From: an uncultured Eubacteriales bacterium
GTDB taxonomy: Bacteria > Bacillota > Clostridia > Oscillospirales > Acutalibacteraceae
Reading direction: 5' to 3'
DNA length: 64,000 bases
NCBI GenBank assembly: GCA_934511365.1
Contig: CAKSWC010000003.1
Span: forward strand, 116,321-180,320
Position numbers and translations under genes: made by a program. Below are positions 41,268-50,100 of the stretch, piece by piece. The notes below the pieces were generated by a model that was given only the letters and a program-made list of their open reading frames with translations, was not told the origin of the DNA and made no database searches. How positions within the stretch are numbered: position 1 is the first letter of the stretch; each line of letters opens with the position of its first letter.

Positions 41268-42695
41268 ATGAATAAGCAAAACAAAACACTGACGTTTGGT
41301 AAGATTGCAATCTATTCCATCGGAATATTTGGAATTCAGCTTCTTATCGGCTACATCAACACCTATCAGTCGCAGTTTTACTCAAAGGTTCTTTTTGCAA
41401 ACTTTAATAAGTGCGCGGTCATTATTCTTGTTGCAAAAATCATTAGTTCCTTAGCAGACCCGATAATAGGCAATATCATTAACTCTGCGCACTTCAAGTC
41501 CGGAAAAATGAAGCCCTTTGTTGCAATGAGTATCATTCCCTTTGCCCTCATTACAACAATCATGTTCATTGCCATCGACTTCAAAAGTGACTTTGCAAAG
41601 TATGCTTACATTACTGTTACAACCGTTCTCTGGAACATTGCAATGAGCTTTGCGGACATTCCGAGCCAGGGTATGCTTGCAACACTCAGTCCGTCAAGTG
41701 AGGAAAAGAACAGTTGCGCCGGAATTGCAAATATGCTCAAATCCCTTGCTCTTGTTGCTCCAAACCTTATTGTTCCGGTTATCTGCACCTTGACCGGCTC
41801 GAAGGATATTACTGAAAAGGAATACATTATTGCCGCTGTTGCAATGAGCGTCTTTGCTGTAATAACAACCGCCCTTATGCTGCGAGGCTCCAAGGAAGTT
41901 GTTACAAGTGAACCGAATAAGCTGAGCTATAAGGAAATGTTCTCAGAACTTGTTTCCAACAAGCCGCTCATGATAGTTTTTCTTGTCAATATGCTTGGTT
42001 TCGGACGCAATATGGCCGTCAGCATTGGTGTTCAGGCGGCGGCCGTTCTGCTTGACGAGGTCACGATTCCAGGACTCAACATCACCCTCGCCGGTGAAAA
42101 TCTTCCAATCATTCTCGGCGTTGGCGCTGCAATTCCATCAACGCTTTCCGTTGTTTTGACGCCGCTCATCTCCAAAAAATTCGGTGTTAAAAAGACCTTT
42201 ATGGCTCTTGGAATTTACGGAACGATTGCCGCTATGGGATACTATCTTCTCTTTGCGTTCGGACCTGCATGGTTCCGTTCACTCGGTGGAATTCTTGTTG
42301 GCCAGTTTGTTATCAACTTCATGTTTGGACCGCATGGATTTGCGCCGCTCGTAATGCTTTCCGATTCCGTTGACTATCGCGAAATGACAACAGGAAAAAG
42401 GAACGAGGGAATTCAGTATTCCGTTCTCAGCCTTTCATTCAAGCTTGCAAATGCATTTTCCGTTGCTGTTGGTCTCTTTATCGTTGGACTTTCCGGTTAT
42501 GAAGCAGGAATGGTCTTTGCAGATGCCACTCAGCACATGAAAAATGTTGTTATGGTTGCTTATTGGTTCATTCCCGGACTTTGCACCGGACTTTCAATGA
42601 TACCGATGCTTTTCTATAAACTTGACAGAAAAGACATCAGGCAGCAAATGCGAGAGTTTATTGCCAAGCGTGACGGTACGGCAGTAACAAAGTGA
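41268..42695 (+). CDS. GPH-family (MelB-like) sugar:cation symporter
   Basis: A 475-residue protein with about 12 transmembrane helices. The GPH/MelB-type motif SSLADPIIGNIINSAHFKSGKMKPF follows helix 2, and DSVDYREMTTGKRNEGIQYSV lies in the second half. The family imports glycosides, pentosides or hexuronides with Na+ or H+. The gene stands alone, with its own promoter/operator and a terminator. The substrate is not evident from context. Two related transporters lie at 53.6-57.7 kb. Confidence 0.85.
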   Translation: MNKQNKTLTFGKIAIYSIGIFGIQLLIGYINTYQSQFYSKVLFANFNKCAVIILVAKIISSLADPIIGNIINSAHFKSGKMKPFVAMSIIPFALITTIMFIAIDFKSDFAKYAYITVTTVLWNIAMSFADIPSQGMLATLSPSSEEKNSCAGIANMLKSLALVAPNLIVPVICTLTGSKDITEKEYIIAAVAMSVFAVITTALMLRGSKEVVTSEPNKLSYKEMFSELVSNKPLMIVFLVNMLGFGRNMAVSIGVQAAAVLLDEVTIPGLNITLAGENLPIILGVGAAIPSTLSVVLTPLISKKFGVKKTFMALGIYGTIAAMGYYLLFAFGPAWFRSLGGILVGQFVINFMFGPHGFAPLVMLSDSVDYREMTTGKRNEGIQYSVLSLSFKLANAFSVAVGLFIVGLSGYEAGMVFADATQHMKNVVMVAYWFIPGLCTGLSMIPMLFYKLDRKDIRQQMREFIAKRDGTAVTK

Positions 42696-42778
42696 TTCGC
42701 CCATTAACGAAACATAGCTGACATAAAGCAGCAAAACGGAGATGATTTTCCGCTTTTGCGGCCACTGAATAGCATAAC

Positions 42779-42813
42779 AAAAGCAACGGCGCAAAAGTCG
42801 TTGCTTTTTTGTT
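42779..42813. terminator. Bidirectional terminator between transporter and pilus operon
   Basis: Perfect 11-bp AAAAAGCAACG (42779-42789) / CGTTGCTTTTT (42800-42810). The A/T-rich arms give a T-tail in both directions. Confidence 0.8.
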
Positions 42814-42828
42814 GAGTTTATATGTTTG

Positions 42829-43449
42829 TTATCTTTCAATCGCTTTGCAGCGGACAGTGATTCGATATTCCCCACCAAAGGTACAGGTGAAAAGAGTCAA
42901 ATCCCAATTTCCGCTATTCAATTTTTCAACCTGTTCGGGAAGAAGAATTTCCGTTTCAACAACCTCATAATCGAAACGGTTTGAGTCAACATCTGTGAAG
43001 CGAACCTTGTCTCCGGGTTGGAGCGATCTAAGGCGTGCAAAGTGACTGCGGTAGTTATGTGCCGCTATTACCATGTTTCCGAGATATGCCGAACCGGTGT
43101 ATCTGCAAGGGGAGACAGTGAGATTGTCATAGCTCCATTCACTCAGCACCGGAAGTTTGAGCCCGAGCGCAGGTACACGCAAAACTCCAATGTAGTCAAG
43201 GCCGTCAATTCTTTTTGTCGGCATTTCAATATCCGGGTTTATGGTGTATTCAGGGCTGTTTCCCGGTTCTCGGTTTGTGGTGCTCGCACTGTTCTGCGGT
43301 TCAATCTGACTTATCAGTTTTTCAGCGGCGCCTATTGAAAGTTTTTCGCCTCTTTGTTCTTCAAGAATGTTTTTGCCGGTTAAAACCAGGGCTGCCGCCA
43401 AAAGCAGCAGCCCAATGATGATAAAAATGTTAGTTTTACTTTTCTTCAT
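42829..43449 (-). CDS. Sortase, second enzyme of the pilus operon
   Basis: A 206-residue transpeptidase with an N-terminal membrane helix (IFIIIGLLLLAAALVLTG) and a sortase core: catalytic His in NMVIAAHNYRSHF, catalytic Cys in LTLFTCTFGGEYR, and Arg in ITVRCKAI. It lacks the class C lid and C-terminal membrane helix. It may attach finished pili or the minor pilin to the cell wall, which is inference. Its start overlaps the minor pilin gene by 14 bases. Last gene of the operon. Confidence 0.85.
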   Translation of the reverse strand: MKKSKTNIFIIIGLLLLAAALVLTGKNILEEQRGEKLSIGAAEKLISQIEPQNSASTTNREPGNSPEYTINPDIEMPTKRIDGLDYIGVLRVPALGLKLPVLSEWSYDNLTVSPCRYTGSAYLGNMVIAAHNYRSHFARLRSLQPGDKVRFTDVDSNRFDYEVVETEILLPEQVEKLNSGNWDLTLFTCTFGGEYRITVRCKAIER

Positions 43450-44674
43450 TTTCCCGTCTCTTTTTCAAAAGTATTCCGATAAGCAAAAACAGCATTCCTC
43501 CGGCGGCGAGTATCATAACCGGCCACCAAAGCAGGCCTGTGCGGGGAATTTTCGGCTTGTTATAGCTGTTTGTCAGAACAAAGGTGTAGCCATTAAGCTC
43601 GGTTTTGGCGGTATAATCTGAAAGGCTCTGCTCTTTAAGCGACCATGTAATGTATTCGCCGTTTTCATCAAGACTGTCAAGTTCGTCCCATGTGTAGCTC
43701 CAGTTGTTGCTTTTTGAAAGCTCTGCGGAATCAAAAACTTTTCCGTTTTTCAAAAGCTCAACTTCAATAGAAGTCGGACGCTTGTTTTCATAGCCATTGT
43801 CATCCCAAATTTTTTGAACGCTGCGCGTTGTTGTTTTTCCGTCCGGAAACTCCGGCTCATATTCGTTCGTCAGCGTTATTATATTCTCGTCATATGAAAC
43901 GGAAACAATATAATCATTAATTTCGCGTTCAACGGCTTCCCAGTCAATTTCAAGTCCGTCATTGTCATATTTTGGAAGATTTTTCCATTCATATTTCCAG
44001 TTACTCTCGGCGTTAAGAGAGACGGTATTATAGACATCACCGTCCTTCAAAAGGTCAACGGTAACGCTTTTTGGTCTTTTGATTCCCTTGTCGTTTTTCC
44101 AGAGCTTAATAACTTTGCGCTCGGTTGTTTCGCCGTTGTTTTTATCTTTACTGTGTTTCATATCGACCGTAACATCAAAAACATATGAACCGCTTTCGCT
44201 GTTATAGCAGGGGAGGGCAACAAGAACGGGTTCGGTTTTATAGGTATAGCCGTCCTTTTCAAAAGATTTTCCGATAACAAGATAAAGACCGTTTTCCAAA
44301 TTGTTTTCACCGGTTGGAAAAACAAGAAGACCGTTTTCATTTGTTGTTCCGCTGTCAATAGGCGTCAGTTTGTCGCGCTTAATATAGCCGGCAAGAGTTT
44401 GAGCGGCTGATTTGAGCGCATCGGCATCAGCACCGGAGATATCAACCGGGTAGCCGGAAAATTCATCGGTTAAAGAAAATTTTCTGTTTTCGTCAATGCC
44501 TGCAATATAATAAAGTTCAAACTCTGCACCTGAGATCGGCTCGCCGTCATCAATAAATTCAAGAGTAAGGCCCGGTTTATCTTTGGCAAAGACAGTTCCG
44601 GCAACGCTTGAGAAAGCGAGAATGCAGGCAGCGCAAAGAAAAACGGAGATAAAGCGTTCAATTTTATTTTTCAC
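43436..44674 (-). CDS. Minor/basal pilin with Cna-B domains and IPRTG sorting signal
   Basis: A 412-residue surface protein. GTG 44674 follows GAGGTGG, and an 11-base overlap with the sortase C gene couples them. It has a signal peptide (FISVFLCAACILAFSSVAGTVFA), an N-terminal pilin-like domain, two Cna-B-type repeats (RKVIKLWKNDKGIKRPKSVTVDLL and RSVQKIWDDNGYENKRPTSIEVELL), and a C-terminal sorting signal: IPRTG, hydrophobic helix, KKRRENEEK. IPRTG instead of LPxTG may direct it to a particular sortase. By position and size it resembles the basal or minor pilin of Spa-type pili. Confidence 0.85.
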   Translation of the reverse strand: MKNKIERFISVFLCAACILAFSSVAGTVFAKDKPGLTLEFIDDGEPISGAEFELYYIAGIDENRKFSLTDEFSGYPVDISGADADALKSAAQTLAGYIKRDKLTPIDSGTTNENGLLVFPTGENNLENGLYLVIGKSFEKDGYTYKTEPVLVALPCYNSESGSYVFDVTVDMKHSKDKNNGETTERKVIKLWKNDKGIKRPKSVTVDLLKDGDVYNTVSLNAESNWKYEWKNLPKYDNDGLEIDWEAVEREINDYIVSVSYDENIITLTNEYEPEFPDGKTTTRSVQKIWDDNGYENKRPTSIEVELLKNGKVFDSAELSKSNNWSYTWDELDSLDENGEYITWSLKEQSLSDYTAKTELNGYTFVLTNSYNKPKIPRTGLLWWPVMILAAGGMLFLLIGILLKKRRENEEK

Positions 44675-45509
44675 TTTTTCCACCTCTTCTTGTTTTTTTC
44701 TTCTTCGATCCGAAAGTGAACACGGCAATAATCAGCACCGAAAGAACCGGCAAAGCAACAATGGGAGCCACTACAAGCGGCTCAATGCGAATGGCGTCAG
44801 ATGTTACTCTGGCAGACGTGTTGTCAACAGTTGCAACTCTGTGTCCGCGAACCAGAAGGCGGTGTGAGTTGATTCCGTATGGTGTGCAGGTAACAAGAGT
44901 GCAAAGATCTTTTCCGTTTTCAATTCCTAGCGATTCAACCTCTTGCGGTTCAACGATCAAAATTTGGTCAACTTCATAAGTAAGAACTTCATTGAGAACG
45001 CGGATAACAAATGTGTCGCCCTCAGTGAGCTTGTCAAGATTAGTAAAAAGCTTTGCGCTGGGAAGCCCTCTGTGGCCGGAAAGGACGCAATGCGTGCTTT
45101 CGCCGCCAACGGGGAGCGATGACCAATCAAGATGACCTATTGCAATTTGAAGAACGGAATCATCCGTTCCGTGATATATCGGGAGCGAAACTTTAATATT
45201 CGGAATTTCAATGTATCCCATGATGCCGTTTCCGCCAATGTCAAGGAGCTTTTCATATTGCTCTTTCTGTTCGGGAAGAAGCGTAAATGAAATTCCTCGC
45301 TTTGAAAGTGCGCGGTTGTATTCTGCTGCATTGAATAGCATTTTTTTATATTTATCTTCATCAAGATTGCGGATATTTTCATCGTATTCCGCAACCGCTC
45401 TTGAGGCGTGCAGAGAGTTCCAGTAGTCGCTTACTGTCGGATACAGAAGCAAGGACAGTCCTGCCAAAAAGACAACAGACAATAAAATTGTTGATAGCTT
45501 GTTCTTCAT
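44664..45509 (-). CDS. Class C (pilin-polymerising) sortase
   Basis: A 281-residue sortase that joins pilin subunits. ATG 45509 (MKNKLSTILLSVVFLAGLSLLLYP) starts an N-terminal membrane helix. The HASRAV...YDENI region and a lid-like segment follow, then catalytic His in HCVLSGHRGLP, catalytic Cys in TLVTCTPYG and Arg in HRLLVRGHR, the class C signature. A C-terminal membrane helix and basic tail (KKKKTRRGG) complete the class C layout. It lies between the major and minor pilin genes and behind an intercistronic hairpin. Confidence 0.93.
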   Translation of the reverse strand: MKNKLSTILLSVVFLAGLSLLLYPTVSDYWNSLHASRAVAEYDENIRNLDEDKYKKMLFNAAEYNRALSKRGISFTLLPEQKEQYEKLLDIGGNGIMGYIEIPNIKVSLPIYHGTDDSVLQIAIGHLDWSSLPVGGESTHCVLSGHRGLPSAKLFTNLDKLTEGDTFVIRVLNEVLTYEVDQILIVEPQEVESLGIENGKDLCTLVTCTPYGINSHRLLVRGHRVATVDNTSARVTSDAIRIEPLVVAPIVALPVLSVLIIAVFTFGSKKKKTRRGGKSEK

Positions 45510-45541
45510 TTTTTTGCAAAACTCTCCTTGCTGCTGTTTGA

Positions 45542-45570
45542 GCAGACGGAGAGAAAGACTCTCCGTCTGC
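45542..45570 (-). promoter_or_regulatory. Intercistronic hairpin between major pilin and sortase C
   Basis: Perfect 12-bp stem GCAGACGGAGAG/CTCTCCGTCTGC with a 5-base loop, not followed by a T run. Such stems protect or cut mRNA and could keep pilin mRNA more abundant than sortase mRNA. Confidence 0.65.
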
Positions 45571-45595
45571 ATTAGGTGTTAACTAAAAATTGTAA

Positions 45596-47038
45596 TCAGT
45601 CAGCCGTTTTGCTCATGCGCTTTTTGGTGATGAGGAGAATGCCTGCGGCTGCAACAAGAACTGCACCAACAATGTAGAAAATTGTGGTACCGATGCCGCC
45701 GGTTGAGGGAAGCTCCGGACCCATCTTGTTCAGAACCTTAACTACAGCGGCTTTCTCGTCATCCTGAGTAATGGTTGCGGTGCCTTCGTTTGTTTCATTG
45801 TTAATCTCTTTGGTGATAACAACCTTCACCGGAGCGGCAAGCTTGTTATATCCGGCCGGAGCTTCTGTTTCTTCAAGATAATAGGTACCTTCGTCAAGAC
45901 CGACGATTTCGATCTTTCCGTCAGCAGCGGATACAAAAGTGTAAGCTTCGTTCACATTTTCCGACCAACCGGCGATTTTGTTGTTAGCAACCTGTGCATA
46001 GAGCTTTTTGCCGTCAACTTCTTTGTAAAGCCTGAACTCAGCATCGCCAAGACCTTTTTCTGTTTCACCGTCTGCAGTGTACTTGAAAACATCAAATTTC
46101 CAGACATAGGTGCGGGTTATTGATCTTCTAGTAACATTATGTTTGTCACCGTATTCAAGCCAGGATTCGTTCGGGTTTCCTGTACCGCTGACAACTGCAT
46201 TGGCATTAATGGTTGCAGAATATTCAACAACGATCACATCGTTCGGCTTGACAAGATTTTCGGCAAAGCTAATTTCAAACGTGCAGCCGTCTTCACAATT
46301 GGTTGAAATTGTGTAATCTGTGCCCGCAGTAAGCGGATCGCCGTTGTTAATTTTAATGCTGTCAACAGCGTTAAAGGTGAGACCGTCACTCATCTTATCG
46401 TGGATAACATAATTCTTCGGTTCACCGTCAGCGGCTTTAACTGTGATTCTGAAGTTAACAGTGTCACCGATGTTGGCATCATTGGTTTTGCCGTAGGCAC
46501 CGGTTGAGTTTTCCTGAACTTCCTTATCGAGGGTCGGTTTGCTGTTTTTTTCCTTGATGGTAACATTCGGAGTTGTTGTGTCAAGTGAGCAAACGGAATC
46601 AAGAGAAGAATGAAGAAGATAGTAACCGAGGTCAAGATTCTCGAATTTAACTTCACTTCCTGTTGCGGTTTTTTCTCCGTCTTTTGCAATGCCTTTGCTT
46701 TCGGCAAAGCTATAAGCGTCTTTTGCAAATGCCGCTACGTCTGCTCCTTCTTTCCATGATACATAGCCGTTAGCACCTTTTTTAACATAATTAAGACCTG
46801 CTGCACCTGCGGTGAAAAAGTCATTCCATTTTGAGTTGACTGTGTAAAGTATACCGTTATAGTCGCTGGTATGATCAGCAATGTCAAAAATGCGATAGAT
46901 GGTGTAAGTTTGATCTTTAACAGCATTGTCAACAGTAATGCTGCCTTTTGTTTCACCGGCCGCAAAAGCGACCACGCCGCTGACAAGCACAAGAGCAAGT
47001 GCAAGTATTACGGCAAAAATTGATTTTGTACGTTTCAT
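45596..47038 (-). CDS. Major pilin subunit (SpaA/FimA type, LPSTG)
   Basis: A 480-residue secreted backbone pilin. A signal peptide (IFAVILALALVLVSGVVAFAA) is followed by an N-terminal pilin domain, then a Cna-B domain with internal-isopeptide hallmarks (TLDKEV region, GDTVNFRITV) and a C-terminal domain with the E-box YYLEETEAPAGYN. The sorting signal is LPSTG, a hydrophobic helix and KKRMSK. Sortase C would link its LPSTG Thr to a Lys of the next subunit. The linking Lys is not certain; candidates lie near NSKPTLDKEV. It is preceded by AAAGGAG. Confidence 0.9.
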   Translation of the reverse strand: MKRTKSIFAVILALALVLVSGVVAFAAGETKGSITVDNAVKDQTYTIYRIFDIADHTSDYNGILYTVNSKWNDFFTAGAAGLNYVKKGANGYVSWKEGADVAAFAKDAYSFAESKGIAKDGEKTATGSEVKFENLDLGYYLLHSSLDSVCSLDTTTPNVTIKEKNSKPTLDKEVQENSTGAYGKTNDANIGDTVNFRITVKAADGEPKNYVIHDKMSDGLTFNAVDSIKINNGDPLTAGTDYTISTNCEDGCTFEISFAENLVKPNDVIVVEYSATINANAVVSGTGNPNESWLEYGDKHNVTRRSITRTYVWKFDVFKYTADGETEKGLGDAEFRLYKEVDGKKLYAQVANNKIAGWSENVNEAYTFVSAADGKIEIVGLDEGTYYLEETEAPAGYNKLAAPVKVVITKEINNETNEGTATITQDDEKAAVVKVLNKMGPELPSTGGIGTTIFYIVGAVLVAAAGILLITKKRMSKTAD

Positions 47039-47128
47039 TTTTTAAATGAACTCCTTTCATTTTAAACATAAATTTATTATTTCAGATCAGCTTTCGGCGT
47101 TGCTTAGTTTCGCCGTCAGAAAAGAGGC

Positions 47129-50100
47129 TTAGCCAAACCTCCTTTCTTTTTTGCGCCTCAAGCCGAGTCCCATCAAAAGACTTCCTGCAATCAAAAGCAG
47201 GCCGCCCATTGTTAACCACAGTGTTCCGGCGGAGCCGGTTTCGGGAAGGGTGTATTCGTAAACCGTGTTTGTTGCGGTCAGCAAAACATCATCTTCCATT
47301 GTGAATGTTACACTGCCGTCCGCATTGCTTTCAAGGGCTGTTGCGTCCAATGAATAGGAGGCAACAAAGCCGTCTGCATTAACCTCGCGAACGGTGACAA
47401 CGGCGCCGCGGGGGATAGAGGTTAAAGCTTCGGTTTCTCCGTTGGAAACATTGAGAGTCTCGGTTTTTGCGTTGCCGCCAATATCATTGAACGAAATTTC
47501 AAAGGTAAACGGACTTTCTGAAGTATACTCAAAAGAACTGCTGACAAGCTTCTTGAGGCTCAAAGTCCGGTGGGAGGTGTTGACGCATTTGAGAACAACG
47601 TCCTGCTTCAATGATTGAATGACGCAGGTTGAACCGCTTGTGATGAGCGTGTTGCCTTCATAATATTCAACCGAAAAACCGGTTGCCGAAGTTTCGGTAA
47701 CAGTCACCTTTGCGCCGTACGGAATATCAGAAACGGTTCCAAAATTGCCGTTGGAAACATTAACAACCTGAGAGCCGGTTTCTCCGTTCGCCGCCCAGTC
47801 AACCTTGAAGCTATACATTGTTCCGCCGGAGATGTCAGCATTATCAAGGCTTCTGACCTCCTTTTGAACGGTCAGCGTCTTTTTTTGATAATTGTTCTTG
47901 ACGTTGACGACCGCGCCGGTTGAATCAAGCGTAGCAAGGTCGCTGCCGGATTCGAGCGTCAGATTGCTGTTTTTGTCAATGCTGACGGTAATGGGCGTAG
48001 GAAGCAGCGCGCAGCCGTCCGGAGCGGCAGTTTCGGTAACGGTATAGGTTCCCGCCTTCAGTCCGCGAACGGTCAGCATTCCGCTTTCGGAAACGGAAAG
48101 CTGCGTTACGCTTTCAACCGGAGTTGAAATGTCGGAGACCGGAATAACATACCACTCCTGAAGCTCTTCAAGGTTCGCCTGCGTTCTGTCGCTGCGAAGG
48201 TCAACATTTTCTCCCGCTTTTGCGGGATGGCTTCTTTGCTCAAGCGAAAGCAGCATATTGCCTTCGGCGGCACCCATTGGGCGAATGCGGTAGGTTCCGT
48301 TGTTATTCTTTTCAAAAGCCCATTTCCGGCTTTCCGCAACGGTACTGCCGACAGTTGAAACATTGACCGCCGCGCCAACGGCGAGCGAGTTATCTTTAAG
48401 CTCAAGATAGCCGCCTTGTCTGCACTGAACGGTGTAATAGCCGTCACTTGTTTTGGTGATTTTAAACTTATGAGAATCAAAGCCGGTGTTGGTCTGCGTC
48501 TCGGCGGTGAAAAGACCGTTTGAGCCGCCGCTTCTTCTTCCGAGGGCAAGGCTTGGCGCACTCACCGGAACGATGTAATAATCCTCACCGGAGATGATTT
48601 TCGCTCCGGCGTTGTTCGCGGCAATGTAGCTTCCGCTGTCCTTTTTAAGGAAGGCGACGGCGCCTGCGTCAGAGTCGGCAACCGAAAAGGCCGCACCGGA
48701 GAGAGGCTCGCCGTTTTGGTCAACTTTTCTCAGTGTGAATCCCGCCGAGCTGCTGCCCGTGTTGGTGAACAAAACAGAGTTGTTGATATTCTTGGAAATT
48801 GAGCCGTTGACCTCTTTGCTCAAAGAGGTGACGCCGTTAACCGTTGATGCAACGGTATAGTTGGCCGGAGTCATCTCGCTTATCTTATACCTGATTCCGA
48901 GGGGCAGGTTCTTGATAATGATATACTGACCGTCCCTGAGGGTAAATGTGTCGCCGTCGCAGACGATAATTTCATCACCGACCGAGGTGGCGTCCGCGTT
49001 GAACTTTGTATAGGCATAGTCATCAAGTATCGTATTCCCGTTCTTATCATAAAAGCGGATTCTGAATTTGAATTCATCGGTACCGTTTCCGTCAATAACG
49101 GTCTTTTTAACCGTGAGGTCATCCGTTGTCTGTTCAATGTTCTTTCCGCTGACGTTCGGAAGAGTAAACTGCATATAGCACGAGGAGCCGGAGGCACCGC
49201 GCTCGGTGTAGTAAATTGTCAGCCTATGCTTTCCTGCAACGCCCTTCGGAAGGTAATCCCAAAGGTCAACAATCTCTCCGACCGAGGAATGAACGCCGCC
49301 AACATCGCAAATCAGCCTGTTGTCAAGGAACACCCAAAGGTCATCGTCTCCATAGAAGAAATATTCAAGCGGGCCGACATAGTCGGCGGTGATGTTGAAT
49401 TCAATAACCGAGTGCATCCCGAAAAACGAGTTGTGCAAATTTCCGTCATCGCTGACGGGGAAGGTTCCGTTAAGTGTTCCGACATTCGGAAAATTCGTTC
49501 CGTCATTGTCTGCATAACCAAAAAACGGAACCCCGTTGTTATATTTTCCGAATTTCGGGTCGGTGCAATTTGTTGCGCTGTCAAGCGGCCAAAAGTCATT
49601 GGTGAATATATGGGGATATGTTATTGAGCTTGTCGGCGACGGGTTGAAGAAACCGTTGAGATTATTTACGCTTCCAACGCCGTTGACCGTTGCGGAAGTG
49701 AGCGAATATGTGTCACCCTTACGATTGAAGGTGAGCTTGCTGTTTTCATAGGTTGTTTTTCCCTTGGCGTTGCCGTCGTTGAAAAGCTTCGGTGCAACTA
49801 TCCACTCATTGTATACGATTTTTCCGTCCGAAAGGCTGTGGGCAATACCGAAGTTGCAGCCTTTGTTAATCCTGTTTCCGCTGTGCGCATTAAGCGCAAG
49901 GTTGTCAAACTTCCAATGACCCATTCCGGTTCCGCAGTTGGCGTTGCCGAAGGCGAGGACGTCAACGTGACTTCCCCATGTTCTTTGTCCGTTGCGGCTT
50001 GTTCCGTAGTTTGTGCTTGAATTGATGCCGGCCGTTCCGCTGAGCCAGCGGCCGCGACCCGAATCATAGCCGTCTGTAATGTCATAATCATAAAATGTTG

